From assembly GCA_003156715.1 (NCBI GenBank), contig PMHO01000055.1, positions 27,940-76,109 on the forward strand: DNA of 48,170 nucleotides. The letters run 5' to 3'. The notes beneath the pieces are model-generated. The model worked only from the letters and a program-made list of their open reading frames with translations, ran no database searches and had not been told where the DNA came from. Below are positions 6,852-16,199 of the stretch, piece after piece (position 1 is the stretch's first letter; every line of letters starts with the position of its first letter). A program made the position numbers and the translations under genes. The DNA is from Candidatus Tityobacter terrigena. GTDB lineage: Bacteria; Vulcanimicrobiota; Vulcanimicrobiia; Vulcanimicrobiales; Vulcanimicrobiaceae.

Positions 6852-8630
6852 TTAACGCAGGGCGGGCGCGATCCCGGTACCGTACGCCGCCTCGATAGCG
6901 TCGGAAAACTTCTTCTCGACAACGCGGCGCTTCACTTTGAGCGTCGGCGAAAGCTCTCCGTCCTCGATCGTCAGATCGCGCGGAAGCAACACGACGCGAC
7001 GAATCTGCTCGAAGGCGGCGAGGTCGGCCGTATTTTGCCGAACCTCTCGTTCGATTAGCTCGCGCACGTCAGGCCGGCTCGCAACCTGCGCGCTTGCAAC
7101 GCCGGCAGGGATGCCGAACTCGGCGCGCAGCAGCTCCCAGTTGGGCGCGACCAGCGCAATTGGAAACGGCCGATTGTCGCCGATGACGAAACACTGGCCG
7201 ATATAGATCGAGCGTCTCAGCGCGGCCTCGACGCGACTTGGCGCAACGAACTTGCCGCCGGACGTCTTGAGCAGCTCGTTCTTACGGTCGGTGACGTACA
7301 GATAGCCGTCGTCGTCGAGGCGGCCGATGTCGCCGGTCGCAAACCATCCGTCAGGCGTGAACGGTGAGTTTCCGCCGGCGTGATGGTAACCGCTCATCAC
7401 GTTCGGACCCCGCACCAGAATCTCGCCGTCACCGGCGATCTTGACCTCAACGCCCGGAATCGGCCGGCCGACCGAGCCGTACCGCATGCCGGCCAGCTTG
7501 TTGAACGAGACCGTCGGCGCCGTTTCGGTGAGGCCGTATCCTTCGCATACCGGCAAACCCATGCCGCCGAACGTGAGCGCGATGTCGCGGTGCAGCGCGG
7601 CCGAACCGCTGACGAGATACTCGATCCGATCCAAGCCGAGCGTTTCCTTGATCTTTGCGTACACCAGCCGCTGCGCGAGGGCTTGCTGCAGCGCGAGTAC
7701 CGGGCTTTGCTTTTTCCCTTCGAGCGTGGCCAGCATGGAGTCGTGAGCGACCTGCAGCGCCCAAGGCACGAGCTTCGCCTTGAGCCCACCCTCGGCTTTC
7801 GCTTTCCCCTGCACGCTCGCCAAGACGCGCTCGAAGATGCGCGGAACCAACGCCATCGTACGAGGCCGAATCGACCTGAGATCCTCGATCAGAAAGTCGG
7901 GTTGCGACACGTAGAAGTTCGAGCGGAAAAGCAGCGTGCCGAGCATGTTGGCGTGACCGTAGATGTGAGCTAAGGGCAGGATCGTCAGAGCCCGCTCGCC
8001 CGCCACGTCGACGCCGTCCAGACCGTATGTGAAGGCCGCGGTTGCGTTCCAGATCAGGTTGCGATGGGTCAGCATGACGCCCTTCGGATTGCCGGTCGTC
8101 CCGGAGGTGTACATCAGGACAGCAAGGTCGTCGGGCCGCAAGTCCTGCGTAAAGCGTTGCAGACCGGCTGGATCCGCCGCACGGGCCTTCGCACCTTGCG
8201 CTTCAAAGAGGGCCAGTGAGTCCGGGCCGATCGAGTCGAATGCGATGATTCGCGGCGCGTTCGGGCATGAAGCGCGCAACCGCTCGGCGTCGGCCGGCGA
8301 TTCGACGAAAGCCGCCTTCGCAGCGCAGTCCTTGAAAATATAGTCGACCTGGTCTAACGCGAGGGTCGCAAACGTCGGGACGACGACGCAGCCCGCCAGG
8401 AGCGTGCCGAAGTCGGCCGCAATCCAATCGACCCGGTTTTGCGCGATCAACACCACCCGGTCCCCGGCCGCGAGTCCCAGCTCCCGCAAGGCGTAGGCAA
8501 GCGCCGAGGCGCGCTCGAGCATGCGCGTCGTCGAGGTCATTCTCCACTCGGGCGCGCCCAGGCGTTCCGCGAACGCATCCGGACGCGAATCGCTCAAGAC
8601 CTGCTGGATGAACTGCGGAAGCGTTTGCAT
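6852..8630 (-). CDS. long-chain fatty-acid-CoA ligase (AMP-binding)
   Basis: This 592-residue adenylate-forming enzyme activates a fatty acid with ATP and CoA. The P-loop-like signature YTSGTTGNPKGVMLTH starts at residue 174. The motif GYGLTETAP and the hinge region with YLYVTDRKNELLKTSGGKFVAP follow. This C-terminal form (DRKNELLKTSGGKFVAP) is typical of the long-chain FadD15-like subgroup. Length is normal for the family, and the ATG at 8630 starts the homologous region. It probably supplies acyl-CoA for lipid metabolism in the cytoplasm or at the membrane face. It is divergent from the histidine phosphatase gene. Confidence 0.93.
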   Translation of the reverse strand: MQTLPQFIQQVLSDSRPDAFAERLGAPEWRMTSTTRMLERASALAYALRELGLAAGDRVVLIAQNRVDWIAADFGTLLAGCVVVPTFATLALDQVDYIFKDCAAKAAFVESPADAERLRASCPNAPRIIAFDSIGPDSLALFEAQGAKARAADPAGLQRFTQDLRPDDLAVLMYTSGTTGNPKGVMLTHRNLIWNATAAFTYGLDGVDVAGERALTILPLAHIYGHANMLGTLLFRSNFYVSQPDFLIEDLRSIRPRTMALVPRIFERVLASVQGKAKAEGGLKAKLVPWALQVAHDSMLATLEGKKQSPVLALQQALAQRLVYAKIKETLGLDRIEYLVSGSAALHRDIALTFGGMGLPVCEGYGLTETAPTVSFNKLAGMRYGSVGRPIPGVEVKIAGDGEILVRGPNVMSGYHHAGGNSPFTPDGWFATGDIGRLDDDGYLYVTDRKNELLKTSGGKFVAPSRVEAALRRSIYIGQCFVIGDNRPFPIALVAPNWELLRAEFGIPAGVASAQVASRPDVRELIEREVRQNTADLAAFEQIRRVVLLPRDLTIEDGELSPTLKVKRRVVEKKFSDAIEAAYGTGIAPALR

Positions 8631-8740
8631 CGATTCCCTCGCTGCGGGCCTGACAAGGTCGGTCGTCGCTTTTCGTGCCGCCGTTCGCTTCCCTCGGCTG
8701 AAAAGGAAAATTCACGTCACGATGCCTAACGCGCGCGTAC

Positions 8741-9394
8741 ATGGCGGATTCGGCAGCCGGCATCTACCTGATCCGTCACGCGGATGCGTTGCCCGAAGCG
8801 GGCGTCGCGCTCGAGGACGGGGCGCGTTACGATGACCTTCGCTTGAGCGCACGCGGCCGCGAACAGGCTGCGCTGCTCGCCAAGCGCCTGTTGCGCACCG
8901 TCCCCCTGGTCGCAGTCTATGCGAGCCCGGCCTTCCGGGCGCTAGCGACGGCCCAAGCCGTGGCGGAACGCTTCGACTACGAGGTCGGCGTCGACGAGCG
9001 CTTGCGCGAGGTCGGCCTCGCGCACGAGTCCGTCGACCATCTTCCGGCGCACGAACGGGCCGCCGCGGTGCGTGCCCAGCTCGAGATGCTGGCGCGGCTG
9101 GCCATGCGCGAGGGCTCGTGGTCGAGCCTGCCGGGAACCGAAGCGGGCGCCGGAATCCGGTCGCGAATGCGCGCCGCGGTCGAGGATGTGTCGGGGCGCC
9201 ATCCCGACGGCGCAGTGGCCGTCGTAAGCCACGCCGGCTCGATCAATGCCTTCGTTGCCGACGTCCTCGAAATCGAGCGCGACTTCTTCTTTCCGACCGG
9301 TAATACGTCGATCACGCTCGTGCGCATCGCGTCAAACCGGCGCGTCCTGGTTCGGCTCAACGATACCGCCCACTTGGAACGCCAAGCGGAGTAA
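8741..9394 (+). CDS. histidine phosphatase (phosphoglycerate mutase-like) family protein
   Basis: The 217-residue protein carries the catalytic LIRHAD motif near the N-terminus, the second-half motif SPAFRALATAQ with conserved arginine, and a C-terminal SHAGSINA histidine. These are the phosphohistidine active-site elements of the family. Substrates in this family range from phosphoglycerate and sugar phosphates to nucleoside derivatives, and the sequence does not decide among them. The start ATG at 8741 has a weak ribosome site. It stands alone on the plus strand. Confidence 0.9.
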   Translation: MADSAAGIYLIRHADALPEAGVALEDGARYDDLRLSARGREQAALLAKRLLRTVPLVAVYASPAFRALATAQAVAERFDYEVGVDERLREVGLAHESVDHLPAHERAAAVRAQLEMLARLAMREGSWSSLPGTEAGAGIRSRMRAAVEDVSGRHPDGAVAVVSHAGSINAFVADVLEIERDFFFPTGNTSITLVRIASNRRVLVRLNDTAHLERQAE

Positions 9395-9555
9395 GCTTGT
9401 GGGCGCCAGCGCTCAGCCAATGCTTGGCGGCCAGGAATCGGGGCGTGGACCGTTCATTAGGCATTGCGGCCCGAGCGTGCATCGTCTAAGCGCGTAGGGG
9501 CAATTGCGCACTTTCTGCAGCGTTTGCATCGATCGAAGGAAGGGAGTTTTTTCGC

Positions 9556-11403
9556 GTGTTCGCAGAGCGAGGTACCCGCCGGTGGAAAACCGGCTTCGCA
9601 TTCGTCGCCGTCTACGCGCTTTTGGGATGGAACGGCGCCGCCCAAAGTTCGGTTCCGGGGGCGCCCCCAGCGACACCGTTGCGGTGGGAGTCGCGCACCC
9701 TCGGGGCCGGGATCGATGGGCCCGATCGTTCCGGGTCACCGCCGAGTTCGGGTCTTGGTTCGCCGAACACGATCGCTGCGCAGCGGCCGATTCCGGTTCC
9801 GAACACGACGCCGTGCAGCGTCCCTCTCTTCACCAACGCCGAGTTCGACAACTACAGCCCGCAGACGTTCAGTTACAGCCCGCCGGCAAGCTGTCCCGGC
9901 CCCTGGGGCGCGGTCGTCTTCTCGGCTAGCTTTTACGTAACGCAGGGCATCCAGTACGACCGGACCGGACAGGTCTCGATCGGCGGGGTCAACATCTTCT
10001 TTGGAACGACGCCGGAGCCGTCGCCCTCGTTTGGCCCGTCCTGGAGCGTCGAGCGCGACATCACCGACTATAGCGCCCTCCTTACCACCGCACAGCCCGG
10101 CGAAGTCGATCTTTTCAATATCGTCAACAGTCAGTACACGGGCATCATCTATGGCAGCGCGCAGCTGCTCTTCTATCCGCCCGACGCAAACTTCCCGGCG
10201 CCCGCGGTAGCCAATCAAGTCCTGCCGATGTCAACCGCCCCGGGCGGAGCGGTTGCGCTGAGCACGCCGGATCAGGCCCTCGCGCAAACCTTTCGTCTGC
10301 CCAAGAACGTGGAGCGCGCCTATCTCGACGTGTTGGCTCAAAACCAAAGCGACGACGAGTTTTTCTACGCGAACGTTCCGACGCGCCTAGCCGCCGAGCT
10401 GGACAGCTATCCGAACACGGCCTTCCGCGAGGTCGAAGTGACGATCGATGGTATGCCGGCGGGGCTCGCGCCGGCCTACCCCTGGATCTTCACGGGCGGC
10501 ATCGATCCGTTTCTCTGGTTCCCGATCCCGGGCGTGCAGACGCTCGACCTTCAGCCGTACCGCATCGACCTGTCGCCTTTCGCGTCGATTCTCTCCAACG
10601 GCAAGGCGCATAAAATCTCCATCCGCGTCTCGCACGTTTATCACTACTTCGCCGTGACCGGTACGCTGCTGGTCTTCCAGGATTCGGGCTCGTCCGCGGT
10701 TACCGGTGCCCTAACTGCCGACACGATCCAGCCGGCGCCCCATCCCCCCATTGCGGTCCACATCAAAGACGGCAAACATGGGCCTAATGGTACCGTTGAA
10801 GTCGGCAACTTCACGCGCTACGTCGATATCGAGGGTTACGTCAACACATCGCATGGCAAAGTCGACACGCTGGTCAGCCAGCAATCCTACTTCGACAACG
10901 TTCAGCAGTATAGCGACACGGCGACGTCGTCAGCGCTCGACATCACGCAGAACACGCGCCTGAACAGCACCGTTACCGTGATCTCCACGAACCGCACGGT
11001 GTCGCACACCCACCAGCTGTCCTATCCGCTGGCGGTGGATATCTCCGACGTCCTGCGCGGCGGATTCATCTACCAAACGACCACGATTTCGCAGGGATAC
11101 CAGAGCCAAAACGCGACCGACGTGAACGGGGAAACGACCTTTACGTCATCGCTCCAGAACGCCGTCGCGCCGACGGATACGCTGAAGTTTACGGCTTCGG
11201 GGTCATTCGTGGGAAACTCGGGGCAGTCGAGTACGCAAAACTACGACTACCAGGATTCAAACGGTAACTGCTATGCGCAAACCCTCGCCGCCGCAAGAAA
11301 CGTGCTGACCAAGGATGTGATCACGTGCGACCAGTCCGAGCCGTCCACGCGACGCTCGGGCGCCCACAAGGCGACGAGGACCCTAGCGCCTAGAATTCGT
11401 TAA
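9556..11403 (+). CDS. secreted peptide-N-glycosidase A (PNGase A) family amidase
   Basis: This 615-residue protein reads as a member of the peptide N-acetyl-beta-glucosaminyl asparagine amidase A family, best known from plants and fungi, which releases N-glycans from glycopeptides. Recognisable blocks include VERDITDYSALL, a FYPPDANFPAP-like segment, REVEVTIDGMPAGLAPAYPWIFTGGIDPFLWFPI, and a later IRVSHVYHYFAVTGTLLVF strand. The N-terminus has a hydrophobic signal or anchor (residues 12-30), so it acts outside the cytoplasm. The GTG start at 9556 follows a GGAAGGGAG site about 10 bases upstream. The C-terminal third is a beta-rich Ser/Thr/Asn-rich extension. Its stop overlaps that of the convergent helicase gene by 3 bases. 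Confidence 0.82.
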   Translation: MFAERGTRRWKTGFAFVAVYALLGWNGAAQSSVPGAPPATPLRWESRTLGAGIDGPDRSGSPPSSGLGSPNTIAAQRPIPVPNTTPCSVPLFTNAEFDNYSPQTFSYSPPASCPGPWGAVVFSASFYVTQGIQYDRTGQVSIGGVNIFFGTTPEPSPSFGPSWSVERDITDYSALLTTAQPGEVDLFNIVNSQYTGIIYGSAQLLFYPPDANFPAPAVANQVLPMSTAPGGAVALSTPDQALAQTFRLPKNVERAYLDVLAQNQSDDEFFYANVPTRLAAELDSYPNTAFREVEVTIDGMPAGLAPAYPWIFTGGIDPFLWFPIPGVQTLDLQPYRIDLSPFASILSNGKAHKISIRVSHVYHYFAVTGTLLVFQDSGSSAVTGALTADTIQPAPHPPIAVHIKDGKHGPNGTVEVGNFTRYVDIEGYVNTSHGKVDTLVSQQSYFDNVQQYSDTATSSALDITQNTRLNSTVTVISTNRTVSHTHQLSYPLAVDISDVLRGGFIYQTTTISQGYQSQNATDVNGETTFTSSLQNAVAPTDTLKFTASGSFVGNSGQSSTQNYDYQDSNGNCYAQTLAAARNVLTKDVITCDQSEPSTRRSGAHKATRTLAPRIR

Positions 11404-13463
11404 GGACTCGACAATGCGACGCGGTCTGGGTAGATCGGGCGATTCACCAGCGCTTCGAGCGTAACCGCGTCGGCGCCGAGCGCGAGAGCACAGTAACGGT
11501 CAAAGCTCTCGCGCTCGGCCAAACCCTCAGCGTAACGGGTCGTTCGCGTGAGATCGACCCGCCCTTGCGCCGGCACGAAGCGCGTGAAGCGCCCATCGTC
11601 GTCGCGCCCGGTTTCTACGAGCCCGGCCTCTTCCCAGATCCTCACCGCGGCAGAGACGGTCGTGGCGTCGACCAGGTCGAGTTCGAGCGTGCGCGCGACG
11701 TCCTCGGCGTTCGTTCGTAGCGCTCCGTCCTGCGTCAGGCCGCGCATGCCGCGATACAGCTCGCGCAAGGTGGTTAGCGACGGCGCTTGGCGCGCGATGA
11801 TGTAATCGTTGATGCGCCGATCGGTCTCGCCGTAGAGCAGGTGAATGCGTGCCGGACGGCCGTCGCGTCCCGCGCGGCCGGCCTGCTGGTTGAATTCGGT
11901 CAGGTTGAAGTTGAGGTGGTAAAGGACGACGTCCCGAATGTCGGGCAGATCGATGCCTTCCCCAAAGGCCGAGGTGGCGACGACGACGCGCAACGCTCCG
12001 GCCCGAAAGTATCCTTCCACCGCGGCGCGCTCAGCCGCAGGCACCGTGCCGTGATAGAAAGCGACGGCGCCGCCGAGCGCGGCGCGCAAGCGCTCGGCGA
12101 GCCGAGTCGCCTCCGAGCGAGAGTTGCAATAAACGATCGCCTTGCCTTCGCCGTCCAGCTCGCGCGCGAGGTAGGCCAGCTTATCTGTCGTATTGCGCGC
12201 GTCGACGACGTGCAGGTTGTCGCGCACGGTCGGGTCGATCACCCACGCGTCGACGCGCAGGGCGCGGCGAATCTCGCGGAAAGCCGCGTCGCCGGCAGTC
12301 GCCGTCAACGCTAGCACCTGCGGGTTCCCAAGCGAGGCGATCGCGTTGCCGAGCGCGCCGTATGCCGGCCGGTGGCGCGATTCGTGAACGTGGTGCGCCT
12401 CGTCGACGACGACCAGCTGCGGGCGGTTGCAGGCACGCGCAAACGCCTCTTGGTGGAACGACGCGAACTCGGGCGTCGCAAGCATGAGGTCCCAGGAGCC
12501 GTCCTCGAGTGCGATCGAGAGCTGGGCCCGCTCGTCCCCCTCAATCGAACCGTTGGCCCGCAGGATGCGCAAACCGAAGCCGCTCAGCCGGCGCTTCAGC
12601 GCTTCATATTGATCGTTGGCGAGCGCGCGCAACGGATAGAAGACGACCGTCTTCGTCCCGCGCTCGAGCGCACGTTGCGCAGCGGGCAATTGGAAACAGA
12701 ACGATTTCCCGCGCCCCGTACCGAGCACCGCCAACGTATTGCGCCCTTCGCCTAGGCGCTCCAACACGGCGCGCTGCGCTTCCCGCAGTGGGCCCTCGCC
12801 GATTAAGGCGGATTGAATGGCTTGTACACCCGTGCCTGCGAGCGACGGCGCGGCCGGGCCGTGCGCGTACGTGGGCCGGACGCGATGCCGTCGCACGTGG
12901 ATGTTGACGCCGATGTGTTTGTCCTGGCCGCCCCCGGTGACGCTGCCGACGCTCGCGCTGTAGCGGTCGCCCGCATCGACGTTGGGCGCGAGGTGCTTGG
13001 CGATCGGGCGACGCAGGTAGCCGAGCTGCAGCGTTCCGTACCGAACCGCAATCGCGTTCGGGTCGTGTGGGTTGCCGGGCTCGCGCACCAGCTCCAGCGG
13101 CATATCCGCGACCAGGCCGGCGACGACGGCCTGGCGTCCTTCGAACGACACGCCGACGATCTTGGTGAAGAAGTCGTCCGCGTCACCGATCGTTGCGTAC
13201 CGATCGCGCTGCACGAAGGTCCGGCGGCGTGAGAAGAGATCGTCCAGGAACGCGCGCGCCTCTTCGGCTTGATTCGGGATGGGCGCAAGCTCGGGCAGTT
13301 CGTGCCCCTGGAGCGGCCCTTCGATCTGGTCGAACTGCGCCAAGAGCCGTTCGAAGGCGGCCTCCGAGCGGGTCGGGGCGGGCAACGCCGTGCGACCGGT
13401 GCTATTCGTGCTTGGCGGCGGCGGGCTGCTCCGGGCGAATCTCGTCGTCTGCCGGCGTTTCAT
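11400..13463 (-). CDS. RecQ-like DEAH helicase with N-terminal HIRAN domain
   Basis: This 687-residue protein combines a HIRAN domain (about residues 100-190, with VREPGNPHDPNAIAV and LGYLRRPIAKHLAP) with a superfamily 2 helicase core. Core motifs are Walker A GTGRGKS (248-254), DEAH (354-357), TATA (388-391), SAFGEGID and QQAGRAGRDG (526-535). HIRAN domains bind DNA 3' ends in fork-remodelling helicases such as HLTF/Rad5, so a replication-repair role is likely. The C-terminal 130 residues look like a winged-helix region of RecQ type. It lies directly downstream of secD-secF, where many bacteria carry recJ. Its ATG overlaps the end of secF by 62 bases; a TTG at 13385 is an alternative start. 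Confidence 0.88.
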   Translation of the reverse strand: MKRRQTTRFARSSPPPPSTNSTGRTALPAPTRSEAAFERLLAQFDQIEGPLQGHELPELAPIPNQAEEARAFLDDLFSRRRTFVQRDRYATIGDADDFFTKIVGVSFEGRQAVVAGLVADMPLELVREPGNPHDPNAIAVRYGTLQLGYLRRPIAKHLAPNVDAGDRYSASVGSVTGGGQDKHIGVNIHVRRHRVRPTYAHGPAAPSLAGTGVQAIQSALIGEGPLREAQRAVLERLGEGRNTLAVLGTGRGKSFCFQLPAAQRALERGTKTVVFYPLRALANDQYEALKRRLSGFGLRILRANGSIEGDERAQLSIALEDGSWDLMLATPEFASFHQEAFARACNRPQLVVVDEAHHVHESRHRPAYGALGNAIASLGNPQVLALTATAGDAAFREIRRALRVDAWVIDPTVRDNLHVVDARNTTDKLAYLARELDGEGKAIVYCNSRSEATRLAERLRAALGGAVAFYHGTVPAAERAAVEGYFRAGALRVVVATSAFGEGIDLPDIRDVVLYHLNFNLTEFNQQAGRAGRDGRPARIHLLYGETDRRINDYIIARQAPSLTTLRELYRGMRGLTQDGALRTNAEDVARTLELDLVDATTVSAAVRIWEEAGLVETGRDDDGRFTRFVPAQGRVDLTRTTRYAEGLAERESFDRYCALALGADAVTLEALVNRPIYPDRVALSSP

Positions 13464-14151
13464 TCTCGAGGTGACCTTCGTGCAGCGCCTCGTCTGCGAG
13501 ATCCAAATTCAAGGTGATCTCTTCGTGGCCGAGCGCCAGCTCTTCGTCGTGCAGACCCGCGTTTTGCGCGTCGAGCGGATCGATTTCACCGGGCTCTTCC
13601 GCGAACTGTGCGTCGAGAGGCTGCTCGGGTTCGTTGCGTGTCTTGCGACGATAACGAGCCGGGCGCGCGGCGACCGCACGCGGCTCTGACTTTTCGCGCG
13701 CGCGGCGCTCCCGGCGCGCGGCGAGGATCTCCTCGCGCGACTTGCTCGCAGCAGCCTGAGCGCGGGCTTCAGCTACCGTGCGGGGACGATCGAGTGCAGC
13801 CGCGCGTTCCTTGGCGCGGCGTTTGACCGACTCGCGAAGCTGACGCTCCCGCAGTACCGCGACGAGCGGAGCCGAGTAAAAGATGGAATGGTACCCACCC
13901 GAGCAGATGCCGACCAGCAGCGCAAAGGCGAAATTCTGAAGGCTGCCGCCGCCCAGCGCAAGCAGTGCTACCAGGGTGATGACCACCGTCGCAAGGGTAT
14001 TCACCGAACGCGTCATCGTCTGGAGGATCGAGGTGTTGACGATGCGGTCGTAGGCAACGCCCGGCATCAGCTTGACGTTCTCGCGGATCCGATCCAGGAT
14101 GACGATCGTATCCATCACCGAGTATCCGATGACCGTCAGCACGGCCGCCAA
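13402..14151 (-). pseudogene. secF: secF, C-terminal part after a disrupted junction
   Basis: This 249-residue frame carries the second half of SecF, beginning in LAAVLTVIGYSVMDTIVILDRIREN, the hallmark of SecF transmembrane helices 4-5. SecF assists SecYEG translocation using the proton gradient. The frame is the same as that of the N-terminal half (14212-14748), but a TGA separates them. Between 14219 and 14172 the SecF sequence continues in another frame (reading RDAAMMIGIYALADR). One base looks inserted near 14220 and one lost near 14164-14171. After the last helix there is a tail of roughly 150 residues, basic then strongly acidic, unusual for SecF. If the shifts are sequencing errors, this is one intact gene. 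Confidence 0.8.
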
Positions 14152-14211
14152 GAACGCATCGTCGGCGCGCCTCTGTCGGCGAGGGCGTAAATTCCGATCA
14201 TCATCGCGGCA

Positions 14212-14748
14212 TCACGCATCGAGCGCGATCACCGTGACCAGGCCGAAGATGTAGTTCCAGCCGAAGCGGAAAGCGATATACCCGAACTGGATGCTGATCG
14301 CGATGACCAGCGCTTCGGCCGCCTTGATCAGGTACTCGTGCGAGAGCGACGGCCCGACCGACGCGATTTCGGACTGCGTGCGGTCGATCGGCGCGACCTT
14401 GTTGAGCGCGTTCCACACCTGGGCGGTGTTGTCGCCGAAGTCTTTCTGGGTCGAAATCGTATAGCGCTCGTTGGCCGCGTCGCCGCTCTTCTGCAGCGTG
14501 TTGACGGTCGCGTCGGCAACGCCGATCGTGGCGAGCGCAGCCTTGATGTCGGGGACCGTCGACGAACGGGTGTATTTCACGGTGACGTCGGTGCCGCCGG
14601 TGAACGACAGGCCGAGCTTGATCGGGTAGTGGTAGGTGAACAGGTTGTAGACGATCATCAGCGCGCCCGCGCCGATGATGGCGTACGAGATCGCCGAGAC
14701 GACGCGGAACCAGCCGACGATGTTCCAGTTCAGGCGGCGGAAGAACAT
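14212..14748 (-). pseudogene. secF: secF, N-terminal part, ends prematurely at a TGA
   Basis: This 178-residue frame holds the first transmembrane helix (about residues 15-36), the periplasmic region and the second and third helices of SecF. The diagnostic GLSFTGGTDVTVKY follows helix 1, and the frame reaches FGWNYIFGLVTVIAL before stopping. In normal SecF the sequence would continue with a histidine-aspartate pair and helix 4; that continuation is present in a shifted frame. It starts 4 bases after the secD stop, so it belongs to the secD-secF operon. An essential-type gene broken this way, with the frame restored 48-56 bases later, suggests paired indel errors in the assembly or a recent lesion. 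Confidence 0.85.
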
Positions 14749-14752
14749 CCGG

Positions 14753-16027
14753 CTACACCCCGTACGCTTTGGGGTTCTTGACCAGGTCGTTGTCGACGAC
14801 CAAGTCCATGAAGTAGCGCGTCACGAAGACCGCCGTCACGAGCGAAAACGCAGTGCCCCAGAAGAGGGTGTAGGCGAAACCTTTGACGGTGCCGGTGCCG
14901 AGCATGAACAGGATTCCCGCGCCCACGATCGTCGTTACGTGACTATCGAAGACGGCGGTGAAGGCCCGCTTGAATCCGATCTGCACCGATGCGCGCAGCG
15001 TCTTGCCCGACCACAGCTCCTCTTTGAGCCGCTCGAAGATCAGGACGTTGGCGTCGACCGCCATCCCGATCGAGAGCACGAACCCTGCGATGCCGGGCAG
15101 GGTCAACGTAGCATGGACCGCGGCAAGCAGGCCGAGCAGGGCGAGCACGTAGACGATCAACGCGGCGTCGGCCAGGAAGCCGGGGAGCCGGTATACAGCG
15201 AGCATGAACACGAGAACCAGACCAAGCCCGAGCATCGAGGCGTACATCGACTTCTCGAGGTCGATCTTGCCCAAGATTGGGCCGACCGTGTCGTTCTCTA
15301 TCACCGTGACCGCGACCGGCAAGGCACCCGCGTTGAGCTCGTTTGAGATGCGCACGACTTCTTCTTCACTGAAGTGCCCGGTGATCTCGCCATCGCTCGT
15401 GATCACGCCTTGGATCGTCGCGGCCGAAACGAATTTCTTGTCGAGGTAGATCCCCAGCAGCTTGCCCAAGTTGTCCTGAGTCAGCTTGCCGAACTTCGCT
15501 GCATTCTTTGTCTGAAAATCGATTTTGGGATTGTTAGCTTGATCGTAGGCCGGCTGGGCCCCCTTCAGATCGGCACCGGAGTAGACGACCGGCCCGGAAT
15601 CTTTGTACGCGCCGTTTGGATCGTCTGCGTACTTCTTGTCGCGCAGCGCGCGCTCTTCGACGGCAGGCGGAACGATCTTGAAATCCAGCTTCGCGACGTC
15701 CTTGAGGGTGCGCACGGCTTCGTCAGGGTTTTTCACCGCGGGAAGCTCGACCTGAATTCGGTCGGCTCCCACCGGCGCAATCGATGGCTCCGCGACGCCG
15801 AGGCCGTTGATGCGGTTCTGCAACACCAACTCGACCTGGCTCTGGACCTGCGGTGTGATCTTGGGGACCTCTGGCGACGTATTCAGCTGAAGGAGGACCC
15901 GCACGCCTCCCTGGAGGTCCAAGCCCAGCTTGATCTTGCTCTGGAGCGGAAAAATCAAATAGAGGCAGAGCGCCACCGTCGAGAGGATGATGGCGCCGGT
16001 GACCCAGGGCTTGACTCGTAACCACAT
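14753..16027 (-). CDS. secD: protein translocase subunit SecD
   Basis: SecD pairs with SecF at the SecYEG channel and pulls exported proteins across the membrane. The 424-residue protein has an N-terminal helix (about 8-28), the motif LGLDLQGGVRVLL, a periplasmic P1 domain, and the C-terminal six-helix region with SIGMAVDANVLIFERLKEEL and a DSHVTTIVGAGILFMLGTGTVKGFAYTL block. Length is typical of non-enterobacterial SecD. It is first in a secD-secF-helicase operon and has a near-consensus promoter 37 bases upstream. The ribosome binding site before ATG 16027 is weak. Confidence 0.96.
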   Translation of the reverse strand: MWLRVKPWVTGAIILSTVALCLYLIFPLQSKIKLGLDLQGGVRVLLQLNTSPEVPKITPQVQSQVELVLQNRINGLGVAEPSIAPVGADRIQVELPAVKNPDEAVRTLKDVAKLDFKIVPPAVEERALRDKKYADDPNGAYKDSGPVVYSGADLKGAQPAYDQANNPKIDFQTKNAAKFGKLTQDNLGKLLGIYLDKKFVSAATIQGVITSDGEITGHFSEEEVVRISNELNAGALPVAVTVIENDTVGPILGKIDLEKSMYASMLGLGLVLVFMLAVYRLPGFLADAALIVYVLALLGLLAAVHATLTLPGIAGFVLSIGMAVDANVLIFERLKEELWSGKTLRASVQIGFKRAFTAVFDSHVTTIVGAGILFMLGTGTVKGFAYTLFWGTAFSLVTAVFVTRYFMDLVVDNDLVKNPKAYGV

Positions 16028-16063
16028 AGATGTTGAAAGCGCCTAGAAGGGGAGAACCCGCGT

Positions 16064-16092
16064 ATTGTAGCAGGGTCGTCCCACCCCGTCAA
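16064..16092 (-). promoter_or_regulatory. sigma-70-type promoter of secD-secF
   Basis: On the minus strand, TTGACG (16092-16087), a 17-base spacer and TACAAT (16069-16064) form a strong promoter. Transcription would start near 16057, leaving a leader of about 30 bases before the secD ATG. Confidence 0.7.
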
Positions 16093-16199
16093 ACCGCGTA
16101 AGGGCGCCTCTTCCGCAACTCACGGCCGTGTTCCGTTCAGCCGCACGAGTTTATGGCAACCTCGGATCGCGCGACCGCATCGGCTGGGGACCGTCGCAA

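Noticed and set aside
8618-9532. A 15-base repeat (AGCGTTTGCATCGAT) at about 8618 and 9518.
   Set aside because: One copy is within the acyl-CoA ligase start; a match of this length is expected about once by chance in a window this size.
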